Origin: Peteryoungia wuzhouensis
Lineage (GTDB): Bacteria > Pseudomonadota > Alphaproteobacteria > Rhizobiales > Rhizobiaceae
Assembly: GCF_003205195.1 (NCBI RefSeq)
Contig: NZ_QJRY01000009.1
Span: 1-64,000, forward strand
DNA: 64,000 nucleotides
Direction of reading: 5' to 3'
Shown in pieces: positions 51,693 to 60,375 of the stretch. Positions within the stretch are counted from its first letter, which is position 1; the number at the start of each line of letters is the position of its first letter. Under the pieces are notes generated by a model. The model saw nothing but the letters and a program-made list of their open reading frames with translations. It was not told the DNA's origin and ran no database searches. The position numbers and the translations under genes were made by a program.

Positions 51693-53122
51693 ACCAGCCT
51701 TTGCGTGCCGGCCGACCGGCGGCGGGAGGGATTGGTCGCCGCACCTGACTTCACAGGCACCGTCATCGCGGTCGCAGCCGCAAGGGCATAGATGCAGGCG
51801 TTCATGATGCCGAAATCGGCCGAGGTGCCGGCGAGAATGCCCATGATCAAGACTGGCGGCATATAGAACCGTACGGCGGTCAGGATCACGGCACCTTCAT
51901 CGTCGCCGGGCGCTGCCCGACGCAGGAAGGTCTGGATCATGAAGCCGTAATAGAGGAACCCGCCGATCAGTCCGGTATTGCTGAAGACGGCGACAAGGCC
52001 GTTCGATGCGCGCGTGCCGCCCATGCCGACGCCCAGTCCCCATGTGTCGAAGAGCGCCTTCAGCGACACCACGGTCCACATGCTGCGTTCCTCGAAGGAA
52101 TCGGACGAGGCCTTCTGAAAAACGATGGTGTTGACCAGTTCGAGGAAGGGATCGAAGACGGCTGCGTTGAAAAGCGCGAGGAGATAGACTGCGCCCACCG
52201 CGAGTATGAGAGCCCAGAATTCCAGAACCAGTCCTTCGCGTGCTCTGCTGCCTTTGGCCGCCGTCAGCAAGCGCCAGAGCCATTCCGCCCCTGCGACGGC
52301 ACCGAAAACGGCCAGTCCACCATAGGCGGTCGACGAGGTCGAGAGCAGGGCGAAGATGGTCAGTAAAACGATCAGGCATGGGGCGCCGATGAGCCGTAGC
52401 CAGGGGCGGGCAATGGCCCTGCGCAGGAAGTAGATCGCCGTCAGGAAGCCGACCGCAAGCGAGCCGAAGGCCGATGCTTCCGGCATCAAGCCCACCACAC
52501 GCTTGACGTTGGCGATCTCGACATCTGTCAAATAGACGTAGGTGGCTGTCCGAAACATGTCGAGGTAGGGGCCGAGACCGGCGAGGTCGAGCATCCCTGT
52601 GACGATCACCATGACGGCGCCGATGCAGAGTGCGCCGAGAACGTGTTGGCGGATCGCCGAGGCTCGAAACGCCAGGGCACAGGCAAAGACGGTCAACACT
52701 GAAATCGACAGATACATGATCTGGGAAATGTTCTGCGGCGTGGGGTAGAGCGGCTCTCCGTTCGTCGCCTCCTCCAGGCGCATCGGTATGATGGTCACCA
52801 TGCCGGCGAACATTCGTGGCATGAACAGTGTCGTCCAAATCGCGACGATCCAAAACAGTGTCAGGAACAGGCATTGCGACGGGCGCAAGGCGATGCTGAG
52901 CATGCGCGCCAGACCATTGGTGCCGCCGCCATACATGAAAACGATCACCAGCGCGATGATCGGCGGCGGGGTGAAGCTCAGCCCCTGCGTGAGTTCCGGG
53001 GGAATGACGGCAAAGGACCCGAAGGCCATGGAACCGAAGAGGAGATAGAAAATGAAGGGGCCACGGCTCAGTATTGCTGCCAGAAGCAGCACCCAGAACA
53101 GTATGATGGAAACGAAATCCAT
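51689..53122 (-). CDS. O-antigen polymerase/ligase-like membrane protein (Wzy type)
   Basis: A 477-residue protein with roughly ten to twelve membrane helices and a large hydrophilic loop (ERSMWTVVSLKALFDTWGLGVGMGGTRASNG) resembling the periplasmic loop of O-antigen ligases and Wzy polymerases, which carry catalytic Arg/His residues. ATG 53122. Translationally coupled to the flippase. It is the best candidate for polymerising the repeat units of this locus. Confidence 0.82.
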   Translation of the reverse strand: MDFVSIILFWVLLLAAILSRGPFIFYLLFGSMAFGSFAVIPPELTQGLSFTPPPIIALVIVFMYGGGTNGLARMLSIALRPSQCLFLTLFWIVAIWTTLFMPRMFAGMVTIIPMRLEEATNGEPLYPTPQNISQIMYLSISVLTVFACALAFRASAIRQHVLGALCIGAVMVIVTGMLDLAGLGPYLDMFRTATYVYLTDVEIANVKRVVGLMPEASAFGSLAVGFLTAIYFLRRAIARPWLRLIGAPCLIVLLTIFALLSTSSTAYGGLAVFGAVAGAEWLWRLLTAAKGSRAREGLVLEFWALILAVGAVYLLALFNAAVFDPFLELVNTIVFQKASSDSFEERSMWTVVSLKALFDTWGLGVGMGGTRASNGLVAVFSNTGLIGGFLYYGFMIQTFLRRAAPGDDEGAVILTAVRFYMPPVLIMGILAGTSADFGIMNACIYALAAATAMTVPVKSGAATNPSRRRSAGTQRLV

Positions 53123-53293
53123 GTCGCTTTCTCGGCTGGCCCGACACAGGCGGAAGCGCTCGGCACCTGCCGCCAGGGTTCGACCAAACCACAGTGCCGT
53201 GAATCTTTGCTTAAACTTTTAGCCGACGGTCAAATTGCTCGCCATCGTGGTTCGCCGGCAAGAAACGGCATCGATTGTCTCCGCAGCCACCGC

Positions 53294-55168
53294 CTAGCGC
53301 TCAAGACGATCGATGGGGACGCGCAGGACAATGCGCAGGCCATGGGCGGCCCAGTCGAAATGGATCTCTCCGCCCAGTTGCTGAGCGGCGCTTGTCCGCG
53401 CGAGCTTGCTGCCAAAGCCGAGGCTTTGGGGAGCCGCGATCTGTCGTCCAACGAGCGCTTCATTCCACAGCAGCTCCAGGGCACCTTCGACGATGTCCCA
53501 TCGAACGTCGAGTTTGCCTTCAGAATCGGCAAAGGCGCCGTATTTGGCGGCATTGGTGGCCAGTTCGTGGAGTATCAAGGCAAGGCTTGTCGAGGCCTTC
53601 AGCCCGATCTCTACCAGTGGGCCGGACAAGGAGACCCGTGCAGGATCCTCGACATGGGGGCTGAGGATATCCTCGACCAAGGTACCGAGGGAGCCGGTCT
53701 CGGGTGCCTGTGGCCCCGAAGCGATGGCGGGCTGGACCAGTTCGTGGGCCTTGGAGAGGGCGCGCAGGCGGCCTTGAAGCGTGTCGACCATCGCCGGCAC
53801 TGTGGCGGCCGTCCTCGCGGTCATGTTGATCATGCCTGAGGTGATGGAAAAGAGGTTCTTGACCCGATGGTTGAGTTCCCGCAGCAGCAGCTGGCGCGCT
53901 TCCTCGGCAATCTTCAAATCATGGATATCGGTGCAGGTGCCATACCAGCGCGTGATCCTGCCGTCGTCATCCCGCACGCATTGGGCTCGACCGATTACCC
54001 AGCGATACGCGCCGGAGTGATGCCGCAGCCGATATTCGACATGATAGGGTTGCCCGGTGGCAAGGCTGTGCTGCCAGATCTTCCAGGCTTCCGCTCGATC
54101 GTCCGGGTGGAAGGGATTTTCCCAGGCAATGCCATCTGTCGCGCCCTCGCTCAGACCCGTGTACTCGTACCAGCGTTGATTGAAGTAGTCGTGATGCCCG
54201 TCGGGCGTCGTCGACCAGATCATCTGGTCGATCGAATTGACGATCGCTTCGAAGCGCTTCTCGCTTTCTCGCAGGGCGGCCATGGCCTTGGCAGCCTCGG
54301 AAACGTCGGTCGCCTGAACGAAGATGCCGAGCGTATGGCCTTCCGTATCGATGAACGGCTGAAAAATGAAGTCGACCTGATATTCCTGGATGCTGCCGTC
54401 CGGGCGGACGAACTGAACGGGCACGGTTTGCCCGACATGGGGCGTGCCAGTCCGGTACACGGTATCAAGGAGATCGGTGAAGCCCTGCTGCTCAATGCCT
54501 GGCAGCGCGTCTGCGACGGTCTTCCCGACCAGATCTCCGCGCTGCACAAGAGTCTCATAGGCGGAGTTCGCCAGCTTGAAGACGTGCGAGGGCCCTTCGA
54601 GAATGGCAATGGCGGCGGGAGCCTGGGCGAACATGCGGTCGAGCCGCGAAATTTCCTCCTGGGCCTGCCTGCGGGCAAGCACTGCGGCTGTCGTTTCGTT
54701 GCCCTGGTTGAAGATGCCAACGATGGCGCCGTTCTCATCACGAATAGCCGTGAGACTGTAATTCCAATAGGTCTCCGTCTTCGTGCCCGAGCGGACCATC
54801 GGCAGCATCTGGTCGTAGGTCGACAAGCCCTTGCCGGTCGCCAGCACCTCTTCGAATTGTGGGCCGACGACCTCCCAGATGTCCGCCCAGACTTTGCGAG
54901 CAGGCTGGCCGAGGGCTGCAGGGTGTCGTTCGCCAGGAATGGGCGCCCAGCTGTCATTGTAGAGCAGGCGCAGTTCCGGTCCCCAGTAGATTGCCGTGGG
55001 AAATGCCGAGCTCAGACAGATCGAAAGAGCCGACCTCAGTGATGGCGGCCAGCTGTCTATTGGCCCCAATCCGTCAGACCAGTCTCGGTCACGGATCAGT
55101 TCGGCCATATGGCCGCCGTGTTTCAGGAAAGCGGGATAGGAGGCGAACTCATCGGCCGTGGATGTCAA
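53294..55168 (-). CDS. PAS-domain HWE histidine kinase
   Basis: A 624-residue soluble sensor kinase. Three PAS-like regions lie before the kinase core (about 40-155, 175-290 and 300-425; the last has PAS features YFNQRWYEYTGLS and a PAC segment). The HWE core has phospho-acceptor LLLRELNHRVKNLFSI, N-box LILHELATNAAKYGA and the W-x-E element LLWNE. It starts at TTG 55168; the next ATG is residue 21. It has no membrane segment. It is divergent from the LOV kinase gene across 197 bases. Such kinases in rhizobia often feed the PhyR/general stress pathway. Confidence 0.91.
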   Translation of the reverse strand: MTSTADEFASYPAFLKHGGHMAELIRDRDWSDGLGPIDSWPPSLRSALSICLSSAFPTAIYWGPELRLLYNDSWAPIPGERHPAALGQPARKVWADIWEVVGPQFEEVLATGKGLSTYDQMLPMVRSGTKTETYWNYSLTAIRDENGAIVGIFNQGNETTAAVLARRQAQEEISRLDRMFAQAPAAIAILEGPSHVFKLANSAYETLVQRGDLVGKTVADALPGIEQQGFTDLLDTVYRTGTPHVGQTVPVQFVRPDGSIQEYQVDFIFQPFIDTEGHTLGIFVQATDVSEAAKAMAALRESEKRFEAIVNSIDQMIWSTTPDGHHDYFNQRWYEYTGLSEGATDGIAWENPFHPDDRAEAWKIWQHSLATGQPYHVEYRLRHHSGAYRWVIGRAQCVRDDDGRITRWYGTCTDIHDLKIAEEARQLLLRELNHRVKNLFSITSGMINMTARTAATVPAMVDTLQGRLRALSKAHELVQPAIASGPQAPETGSLGTLVEDILSPHVEDPARVSLSGPLVEIGLKASTSLALILHELATNAAKYGAFADSEGKLDVRWDIVEGALELLWNEALVGRQIAAPQSLGFGSKLARTSAAQQLGGEIHFDWAAHGLRIVLRVPIDRLER

Positions 55169-55365
55169 GTCTCAACCTCGAAATACGAACGCCCGCAAAG
55201 AGATTTGGAATACGCCAATTGCCGCACTAAGTCCATGTGGTTGCTTGTCTAAAATTCAGACCGGTGCAGATCGGAGCACGTCGTCATCTTTGTGATTTTT
55301 CTGTCAGGGAAGGGAACTTTTTCAATGAACGGATCATTTGTGTGGGCAGTCTGGCCCAGGACGAT

Positions 55366-56499
55366 ATGTATATGACTGATGACAATTCCCCTCAGCGTGA
55401 TGCTCAAGACGCTGGTGACAGGCTTCTCGCGTCGCATCCGTCCGAGGATCCCTTCGCCGCCGCGTTCAAGGCCACGCGAATGCCGATGTTGATCACGGAT
55501 CCGCGGCAGCAGGACAATCCCATCATCTTCTGCAATAGAGCCTTCGAGACGCTCACTGGCTACGGCATGGACGAGCTGATTGGGCGCAACTGTCGTTTGC
55601 TGCAGGGGCCGCAGACTGATCGCGCTGCTGTCCAGCGACTGCGTGATGCGGTTGCCGCCGAACGCGACGTGGCGCTCGATATTCTCAACTACCGCAAGGA
55701 TGGCACGACATTCTGGAACGCGCTGTTCGTCAGCCCCGTTCGCGATATCAGCGGCGAGGTCATCTACTTCTTTGCGTCACAGCTCGACTTTACCAATATC
55801 AAGAGCAAGGAAGTCGAACTCGCGCAGGCGCGCATGTCGGCCGAGGAGGAAGTGGCGCGTCGGACACGGGATCTGAGCGAAGCACTGAACGCCAAGACCA
55901 TGTTGGTGCATGAGGTCGACCATCGGGTTAAGAACAACCTTCTCACCATTGCATCCATCGTCAAACTGCAGGCTCGCATGTCCGAGAACGACGTGGTCAA
56001 GCGCACATTGTTTTCGGTGCTCAACCGCGTCGAGGCGCTGAGCACGGTGCAGCGGAAGCTGTTCAAAAACAGCGACCTTGGTCGCTTCGATGTGGCGGAC
56101 TTTGCCAAGGATCTGATCGAGGACCTTGTTGGCGCACTGAAGCGCGACGATATCCGGGTCACGACCGACCTGTCCCCGGTGCTGGTACCGTCCGTCAAAG
56201 CCTCGCCTTTGGCGCTGATCGTCAATGAACTCGTGCTCGACGCCGTTCGCAGAGGCTTGAGCGATGGGGGTGGCGAGATTCATCTCCAGGTGAAGCGGAC
56301 AAATGGGCATTTTGTCATTCGGGTTACGGACACAACCGATCCTGTTCCCGTCAATCCCGACGAGGAGGCATTCGGACGGCTGATGCTGGAAACCTGCGCG
56401 AAGCAGCTCAGGGCCGACGTCGAGCGAAGCGTCGAAGGTCACCGGACCGACGTGCTGGTGACCATGTTGGTGGAAGATATGAAGGGTGTCGACGCTTGA
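55366..56499 (+). CDS. LOV-domain histidine kinase, blue-light sensor
   Basis: A 377-residue protein with a LOV/PAS domain (about residues 30-140) containing the photoactive Cys76 in GRNCRLLQG and the flavin-contact Gln in FFASQLDF. A coiled linker follows, then an HisKA_2/HWE-type phospho-acceptor VHEVDHRVKNNLLTI. The ATP-binding domain is divergent: the N-box reads NELVLDAVRRG and the usual DxGxG box reads DTTDP. The 55237 frame is longer, but ATG 55366 (with ATG 55372) follows CAGGACG and starts shortly before the LOV domain. It overlaps the receiver gene. LOV kinases of this type control stress, attachment and virulence in Brucella and rhizobia. Confidence 0.93.
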   Translation: MYMTDDNSPQRDAQDAGDRLLASHPSEDPFAAAFKATRMPMLITDPRQQDNPIIFCNRAFETLTGYGMDELIGRNCRLLQGPQTDRAAVQRLRDAVAAERDVALDILNYRKDGTTFWNALFVSPVRDISGEVIYFFASQLDFTNIKSKEVELAQARMSAEEEVARRTRDLSEALNAKTMLVHEVDHRVKNNLLTIASIVKLQARMSENDVVKRTLFSVLNRVEALSTVQRKLFKNSDLGRFDVADFAKDLIEDLVGALKRDDIRVTTDLSPVLVPSVKASPLALIVNELVLDAVRRGLSDGGGEIHLQVKRTNGHFVIRVTDTTDPVPVNPDEEAFGRLMLETCAKQLRADVERSVEGHRTDVLVTMLVEDMKGVDA

Positions 56500-56894
56500 G
56501 AATTATGATCGTCGAAGACGAAGCGCTGCTCGCGCTCGAATTGGAACTGGAAGTGGAAGCTGCGGGCCACGAGGTGGTCGGCACGGCTGCATCGCGCACT
56601 GCGGCGCTCGACATCGTCGAACAGGCCGAACCTCAATTCGCCTTCGTGGACGTCCATTTAAGTGACGGACCGTCAGGGATCGAGATCGGACGCCATCTGG
56701 CCGTGACGGGAATTCCCTTTGTCTTCGTCACGGGCAATGTGAAGCGAATCCCTGACGACTTTGTGGGCGCGATTGGCGCAATCGAGAAGCCCTATACGAT
56801 GAACGGCTTGCAAAATGCGCTTACCTATCTGACGGCACGCATCTCAGGGCAGGAGCCCGTGGCACCCCCGCCCGGTCTGATTCTGGCGGACTGA
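56496..56894 (+). CDS. Single-domain response regulator downstream of the LOV kinase
   Basis: A 132-residue receiver protein. It begins at TTG 56496, overlapping the kinase stop, with GAAGGG upstream; ATG 56505 is an alternative. Receiver residues Glu7-Asp8, phospho-acceptor Asp52, Thr in FVTGN and Lys in IEKPY are present. No output domain is present. As an operon partner it is the obvious phosphate acceptor or connector for the LOV kinase. Confidence 0.92.
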   Translation: MRIMIVEDEALLALELELEVEAAGHEVVGTAASRTAALDIVEQAEPQFAFVDVHLSDGPSGIEIGRHLAVTGIPFVFVTGNVKRIPDDFVGAIGAIEKPYTMNGLQNALTYLTARISGQEPVAPPPGLILAD

Positions 56895-56900
56895 GTGCGC

Positions 56901-57551
56901 TCAAAACGAGCGCAATTCACACTGCTTGCGCGGTCCGCCACCATAGGGCTGGTAGGAATTGTCTTGCGCACGATAAGAGCGATAGCGCTGCAGGCAATTC
57001 TGAGCATGGGCAGAGCTGATCGCCACAGAAGTGGTGCCATCGGCTACGTCCTGAACCAGTATTGCATTTTCACCCTGAAGCTGACCGGTGGTGGGGCCCT
57101 CCAAATGGGGCGAGATGCAGGTGCGCATATCTCCACCGTATGACATGTAGCTGTTGTCATCCGCGCTATAGGATCTGTAGCGCTCCTTGCACCAATCGAC
57201 ATGCTGCTCGGGCAGACGATTCATGTCGCCGCTGTCCGCCAAAGCGCTCGTCTTGATGATGTCGAGGTCCGCCGCGACAGAGGTCGCTGTCAGCTGGACA
57301 TCAGCCTCCTGCTTCTCTTCAACGCTCGCCATGACGACCTGGCTTCCGTAGCGCGGCGGCAGACGCTCGTAAGTCTGGGCCTGCGTATCGATCCTGACCG
57401 GTGTGAGGGTCCAGAGGTCCTTCACATCGAGACCGGTGAAGTGCGGTTCCTCCTCCTGAGGGACGAGTAGTGCCGATGCCATCACGACACCACCCAGCAT
57501 CACGGTCACGGCAAGTGCGGTACCCGCGAGCAGCGAAGCTACGGATTTCAT
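56901..57551 (-). CDS. BA14K-like secreted or membrane-anchored protein with two motif copies
   Basis: A 216-residue protein with an N-terminal hydrophobic segment (SLLAGTALAVTVMLGGVVMASALLV), either a signal peptide or an anchor. Two copies of a BA14K-type motif follow: HVDWCKERYRSYSADDNSYM-SYGG near residues 115-140 and NCLQRYRSYRAQDNSYQPYGG near 185-210, each with paired Cys residues. BA14K proteins are cell-envelope/immunoreactive proteins of Brucella and rhizobia. ATG 57551 is chosen because of GGAGACTTCA upstream; the 57662 frame adds a low-complexity head. It converges on the receiver gene with a 6-base gap. Confidence 0.8.
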   Translation of the reverse strand: MKSVASLLAGTALAVTVMLGGVVMASALLVPQEEEPHFTGLDVKDLWTLTPVRIDTQAQTYERLPPRYGSQVVMASVEEKQEADVQLTATSVAADLDIIKTSALADSGDMNRLPEQHVDWCKERYRSYSADDNSYMSYGGDMRTCISPHLEGPTTGQLQGENAILVQDVADGTTSVAISSAHAQNCLQRYRSYRAQDNSYQPYGGGPRKQCELRSF

Positions 57552-57585
57552 TGAAGTCTCCATCGATGCGACTATGTGGATGGAG

Positions 57586-57610
57586 AATGATTTGCTGCCC
57601 GGTCGGTTCC
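57586..57610 (-). promoter_or_regulatory. Possible EcfG-type stress promoter for the BA14K-like gene
   Basis: On the minus strand GGAAC (57606-57610), a 16-base spacer and CATT (57586-57589) resemble the alphaproteobacterial general-stress promoter GGAAC-N16-17-CGTT with one mismatch, 35 bases before the chosen ATG. Confidence 0.35.
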
Positions 57611-57694
57611 ATCTGGAACAGGCCGGCTGCTGGAAATGGTTACCGTGTGGTATGACAGCCACCGAATTGAATTGATGGCTGTCTGTTGACCCGT

Positions 57695-59479
57695 TCAGTG
57701 ATTGTGGCGGGGCGGCCTCTTGGAGATCTGGCGGAAGCCCTCCGCTCCCTTGATCGTCGCGCCGTCAGCGAGTTGCGTCACGGTTTGGCGATAGAGCATC
57801 TGCCAGGGCGTGGCATCCGCAGGAACGGCTGGAATGCCCTCCGCCTTGCGCCGCACGATCTCCTCGTCAGAGACCAGCATGTCGCAGCGGCCCTGGTTGA
57901 GGTCGATGCGGATCGTGTCCCCGTTGCGGATCCAGGCCAGTCCTCCGCCGGCCGCACTTTCGGGCGACGCATTGAGAATGGACGGGCTGTCGGCCGTACC
58001 GGACTGGCGACCATCGCCTATCGTCGGCAGGCTCAGGATGCCGCGCTGGATCAGGTGGTCTGGCGGCTGCATGTTGACCACTTCAGCAGAGCCTGGCCAG
58101 CCAAGAGGCCCCGCGCCCCTGATAACCAGGATGCAGTCTTCATCGATCGCGAGCGACGGGTCGTTGATACGCTTGTGATAGTCCTCCGAGCCGTCGAAAA
58201 CGATGGCGCGGCCCTCGAAGATGCCTTCGCGTCCCGGCTGATTGAGATAGCGCAGTCGGAATCCCTCCGAAATGACGCTTGTCTTCATGATGGCGAAGTC
58301 GAAGAGATTTCCCTTCAGAACCAGGAAGCCGGCGCGCTCGCGCATCGGTTCGCCGTAAGGCTTGATCACCTCGCGGTCGATGGCTTCCTTGCCGGCCAGA
58401 TTCTCCGCCATGCTCAGGCCGGTGACGGTCGGACAGCTGCCGTTCAGCTTTCCGGCCTGCAGCAGTTCCCACATGATGGCCGGCACACCGCCGGCACGGT
58501 GGAAGCGCTCGCCGAGATAGGCGCCTGCCGGCTGAACATTGGCAAGCAGGGGGATGTCAAAGCCGTGGACCTGCCAGTCTTCCGGATGCAGTTCGACGCC
58601 TGCATGCTTGGCCATTGCCATCAGATGTGGCTGTGCATTGGTGGAGCCGCCGATGGCGGAGTTGACGCGGATGGCATTGAGGAACGCCTCGCGTGTAAGA
58701 ATGTCTGACGGCTTGATGTCCTGGAGTACCAGTTCGACGGCCCGGCGGCCGGTGCGATAGGCCATCTGGCCGCGTTCGCGGTAAGCACCGGGGATTGCGG
58801 CGCAGCCGGTGAGCGACATGCCGAGTGCCTCGGCCATGGCATTCATGGTCGAGGCCGTGCCCATCGTGTTGCAGTGACCGACGGACGGGGCGGAATCGAG
58901 TGCGCGTTCGAGGAATTCTTCTTTGGTGATTTCGCCGGCCGCGTATTTGCGGCGCGAACGCCAGATGACGGTGCCGGAGCCAACCAGTTCGCCATCATGC
59001 CAGCCGTCCAGCATCGGTCCGCCTGAAAGTACGATGGCCGGAATGTCCACCGTCGAAGCCGCCATCAGTGCCGACGGCGTGGTCTTGTCGCAGCCAGTCG
59101 TCAGCACGACGCCGTCGAAGGGGTAGCCGTAGAGGAGTTCAACCAGGCCGAGATAGGCGAGGTTGCGGTCGAGGGCTGCGGTCGGGCGTTTGCAGTTTTC
59201 AAACAAGGGGTGCGACGGAAATTCGATCGGGATGCCGCCAGCATCGCGAATGCCATCACGCACGCGCTTGGCAAGGTCCAGATGGTGGCGGTTGCATGGA
59301 TTGATGTCGCTGCCCGACTGGGCGATCCCGATGATCGGTTTGCCCGACCTGAGTTCCTCCGGCGTGGTGCCGTAGTTCATGAAGCGCTCCAGATAAAGCG
59401 CGGTCATGTCGAGGTGATCAGGGTTGTCGAACCAGTCCTGCGAGCGCAGGCGGCGTTTGGGGTGTTCTGATCCGCTCAT
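57695..59479 (-). CDS. IlvD/Edd-family sugar-acid dehydratase
   Basis: A 594-residue dehydratase of the IlvD/Edd family. The iron-sulfur cluster ligands lie in SDINPCNRHH, TTGCDKTTPS and SVGHCNTMGTAST, and the fold is complete to the C-terminus. Size and motifs fit the pentonate branch (L-arabinonate/D-xylonate dehydratases of rhizobia) better than amino-acid biosynthetic IlvD. It should convert an aldonic acid to a 2-keto-3-deoxy acid. It overlaps the HIBADH-type gene by 4 bases, forming a minus-strand set that begins at 61355. Exact substrate not readable. Confidence 0.88.
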   Translation of the reverse strand: MSGSEHPKRRLRSQDWFDNPDHLDMTALYLERFMNYGTTPEELRSGKPIIGIAQSGSDINPCNRHHLDLAKRVRDGIRDAGGIPIEFPSHPLFENCKRPTAALDRNLAYLGLVELLYGYPFDGVVLTTGCDKTTPSALMAASTVDIPAIVLSGGPMLDGWHDGELVGSGTVIWRSRRKYAAGEITKEEFLERALDSAPSVGHCNTMGTASTMNAMAEALGMSLTGCAAIPGAYRERGQMAYRTGRRAVELVLQDIKPSDILTREAFLNAIRVNSAIGGSTNAQPHLMAMAKHAGVELHPEDWQVHGFDIPLLANVQPAGAYLGERFHRAGGVPAIMWELLQAGKLNGSCPTVTGLSMAENLAGKEAIDREVIKPYGEPMRERAGFLVLKGNLFDFAIMKTSVISEGFRLRYLNQPGREGIFEGRAIVFDGSEDYHKRINDPSLAIDEDCILVIRGAGPLGWPGSAEVVNMQPPDHLIQRGILSLPTIGDGRQSGTADSPSILNASPESAAGGGLAWIRNGDTIRIDLNQGRCDMLVSDEEIVRRKAEGIPAVPADATPWQMLYRQTVTQLADGATIKGAEGFRQISKRPPRHNH

Positions 59480-60375
59480 TTGCGATCCTCCTCCCGATGG
59501 TTGATTTTCTCCAGATGCAGGAGCAGTGCGCTATGATCGGTATCCCCGTTGCCGTCTGCGACAAAGGCCTCGAAGGCGCGACGGATATCTGCGGTCAGGG
59601 GTAGATCAAGCGAAAACTCAGCGGCCATGGCAGCCACTGCATTCAGATCCTTCAATTGCAGGCGCGACGGGCCTCCCGGCTCAAAGCGGCGCTCGACCAT
59701 GCGGGCGCCATGCAGGTCGAGGATGCGGCTCTCGGCGAAACCGCCACGGATGGCTTCGCGAAACTTCTCCCGCGATGCGCCACCGGCTTCAACCAGCATC
59801 ATGGCTTCGGCAACCGCGCCAATGGTGATCGCCACGATCTGCTGATTGGCGAGCTTGCAGATCTGACCGGCGCCTGACGGTCCGACATGCGTGACGCGGC
59901 CGAGGGCGGCAAACACGTCGGTCAGGTCCGAGACTACTGAGGCTTCGCCGCCGGCCATGATGGCCAGTGTTCCGGCTTCCGCCCCGACCACGCCGCCTGA
60001 GACGGGCGCATCGACATGGGCGATGCCGCGATCGCTCAGCCTAGCTGAATGATCCTTGGCAATCGGTGGTGCGATCGATGACATGTCGACGACGACAGCG
60101 CCCGGCTTGAGGGCTTCGGCGACGCCGGCAGAAAAGAGGACGTCGCCGACGGCTTGGCCGTCCGAAAGCATGGTGATCACGACGTCGGCTTCGCTGACCG
60201 CTTCGGCCGCGGTGCGGGCCAAGGTTGCGCCATTGCCGACCAGTGCTTCAGCCTTGCTGATATCGCGGTTCCAGGCGGTCACCGGAAAACCGGCGCCAAG
60301 CAATCGGCGCGCCATCGGGGCGCCCATCAGGCCCGTGCCGAGAAAGGCGACGCGCGTTTTGGTCGTCGTTGTCAA
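59476..60375 (-). CDS. HIBADH-type NAD(P)-dependent dehydrogenase
   Basis: A 299-residue beta-hydroxyacid dehydrogenase. The Rossmann motif is AFLGTGLMGAPMARRL, the substrate signature is HVDAPVSGGVVGAEAGTL, and the catalytic Lys is in ICKLANQQIVA. Relatives include 3-hydroxyisobutyrate, tartronate-semialdehyde and L-threonate dehydrogenases. ATGA overlaps link it to both neighbours. In this cluster it is expected to oxidise a hydroxy-acid intermediate. Confidence 0.9.
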   Translation of the reverse strand: MTTTTKTRVAFLGTGLMGAPMARRLLGAGFPVTAWNRDISKAEALVGNGATLARTAAEAVSEADVVITMLSDGQAVGDVLFSAGVAEALKPGAVVVDMSSIAPPIAKDHSARLSDRGIAHVDAPVSGGVVGAEAGTLAIMAGGEASVVSDLTDVFAALGRVTHVGPSGAGQICKLANQQIVAITIGAVAEAMMLVEAGGASREKFREAIRGGFAESRILDLHGARMVERRFEPGGPSRLQLKDLNAVAAMAAEFSLDLPLTADIRRAFEAFVADGNGDTDHSALLLHLEKINHREEDRK

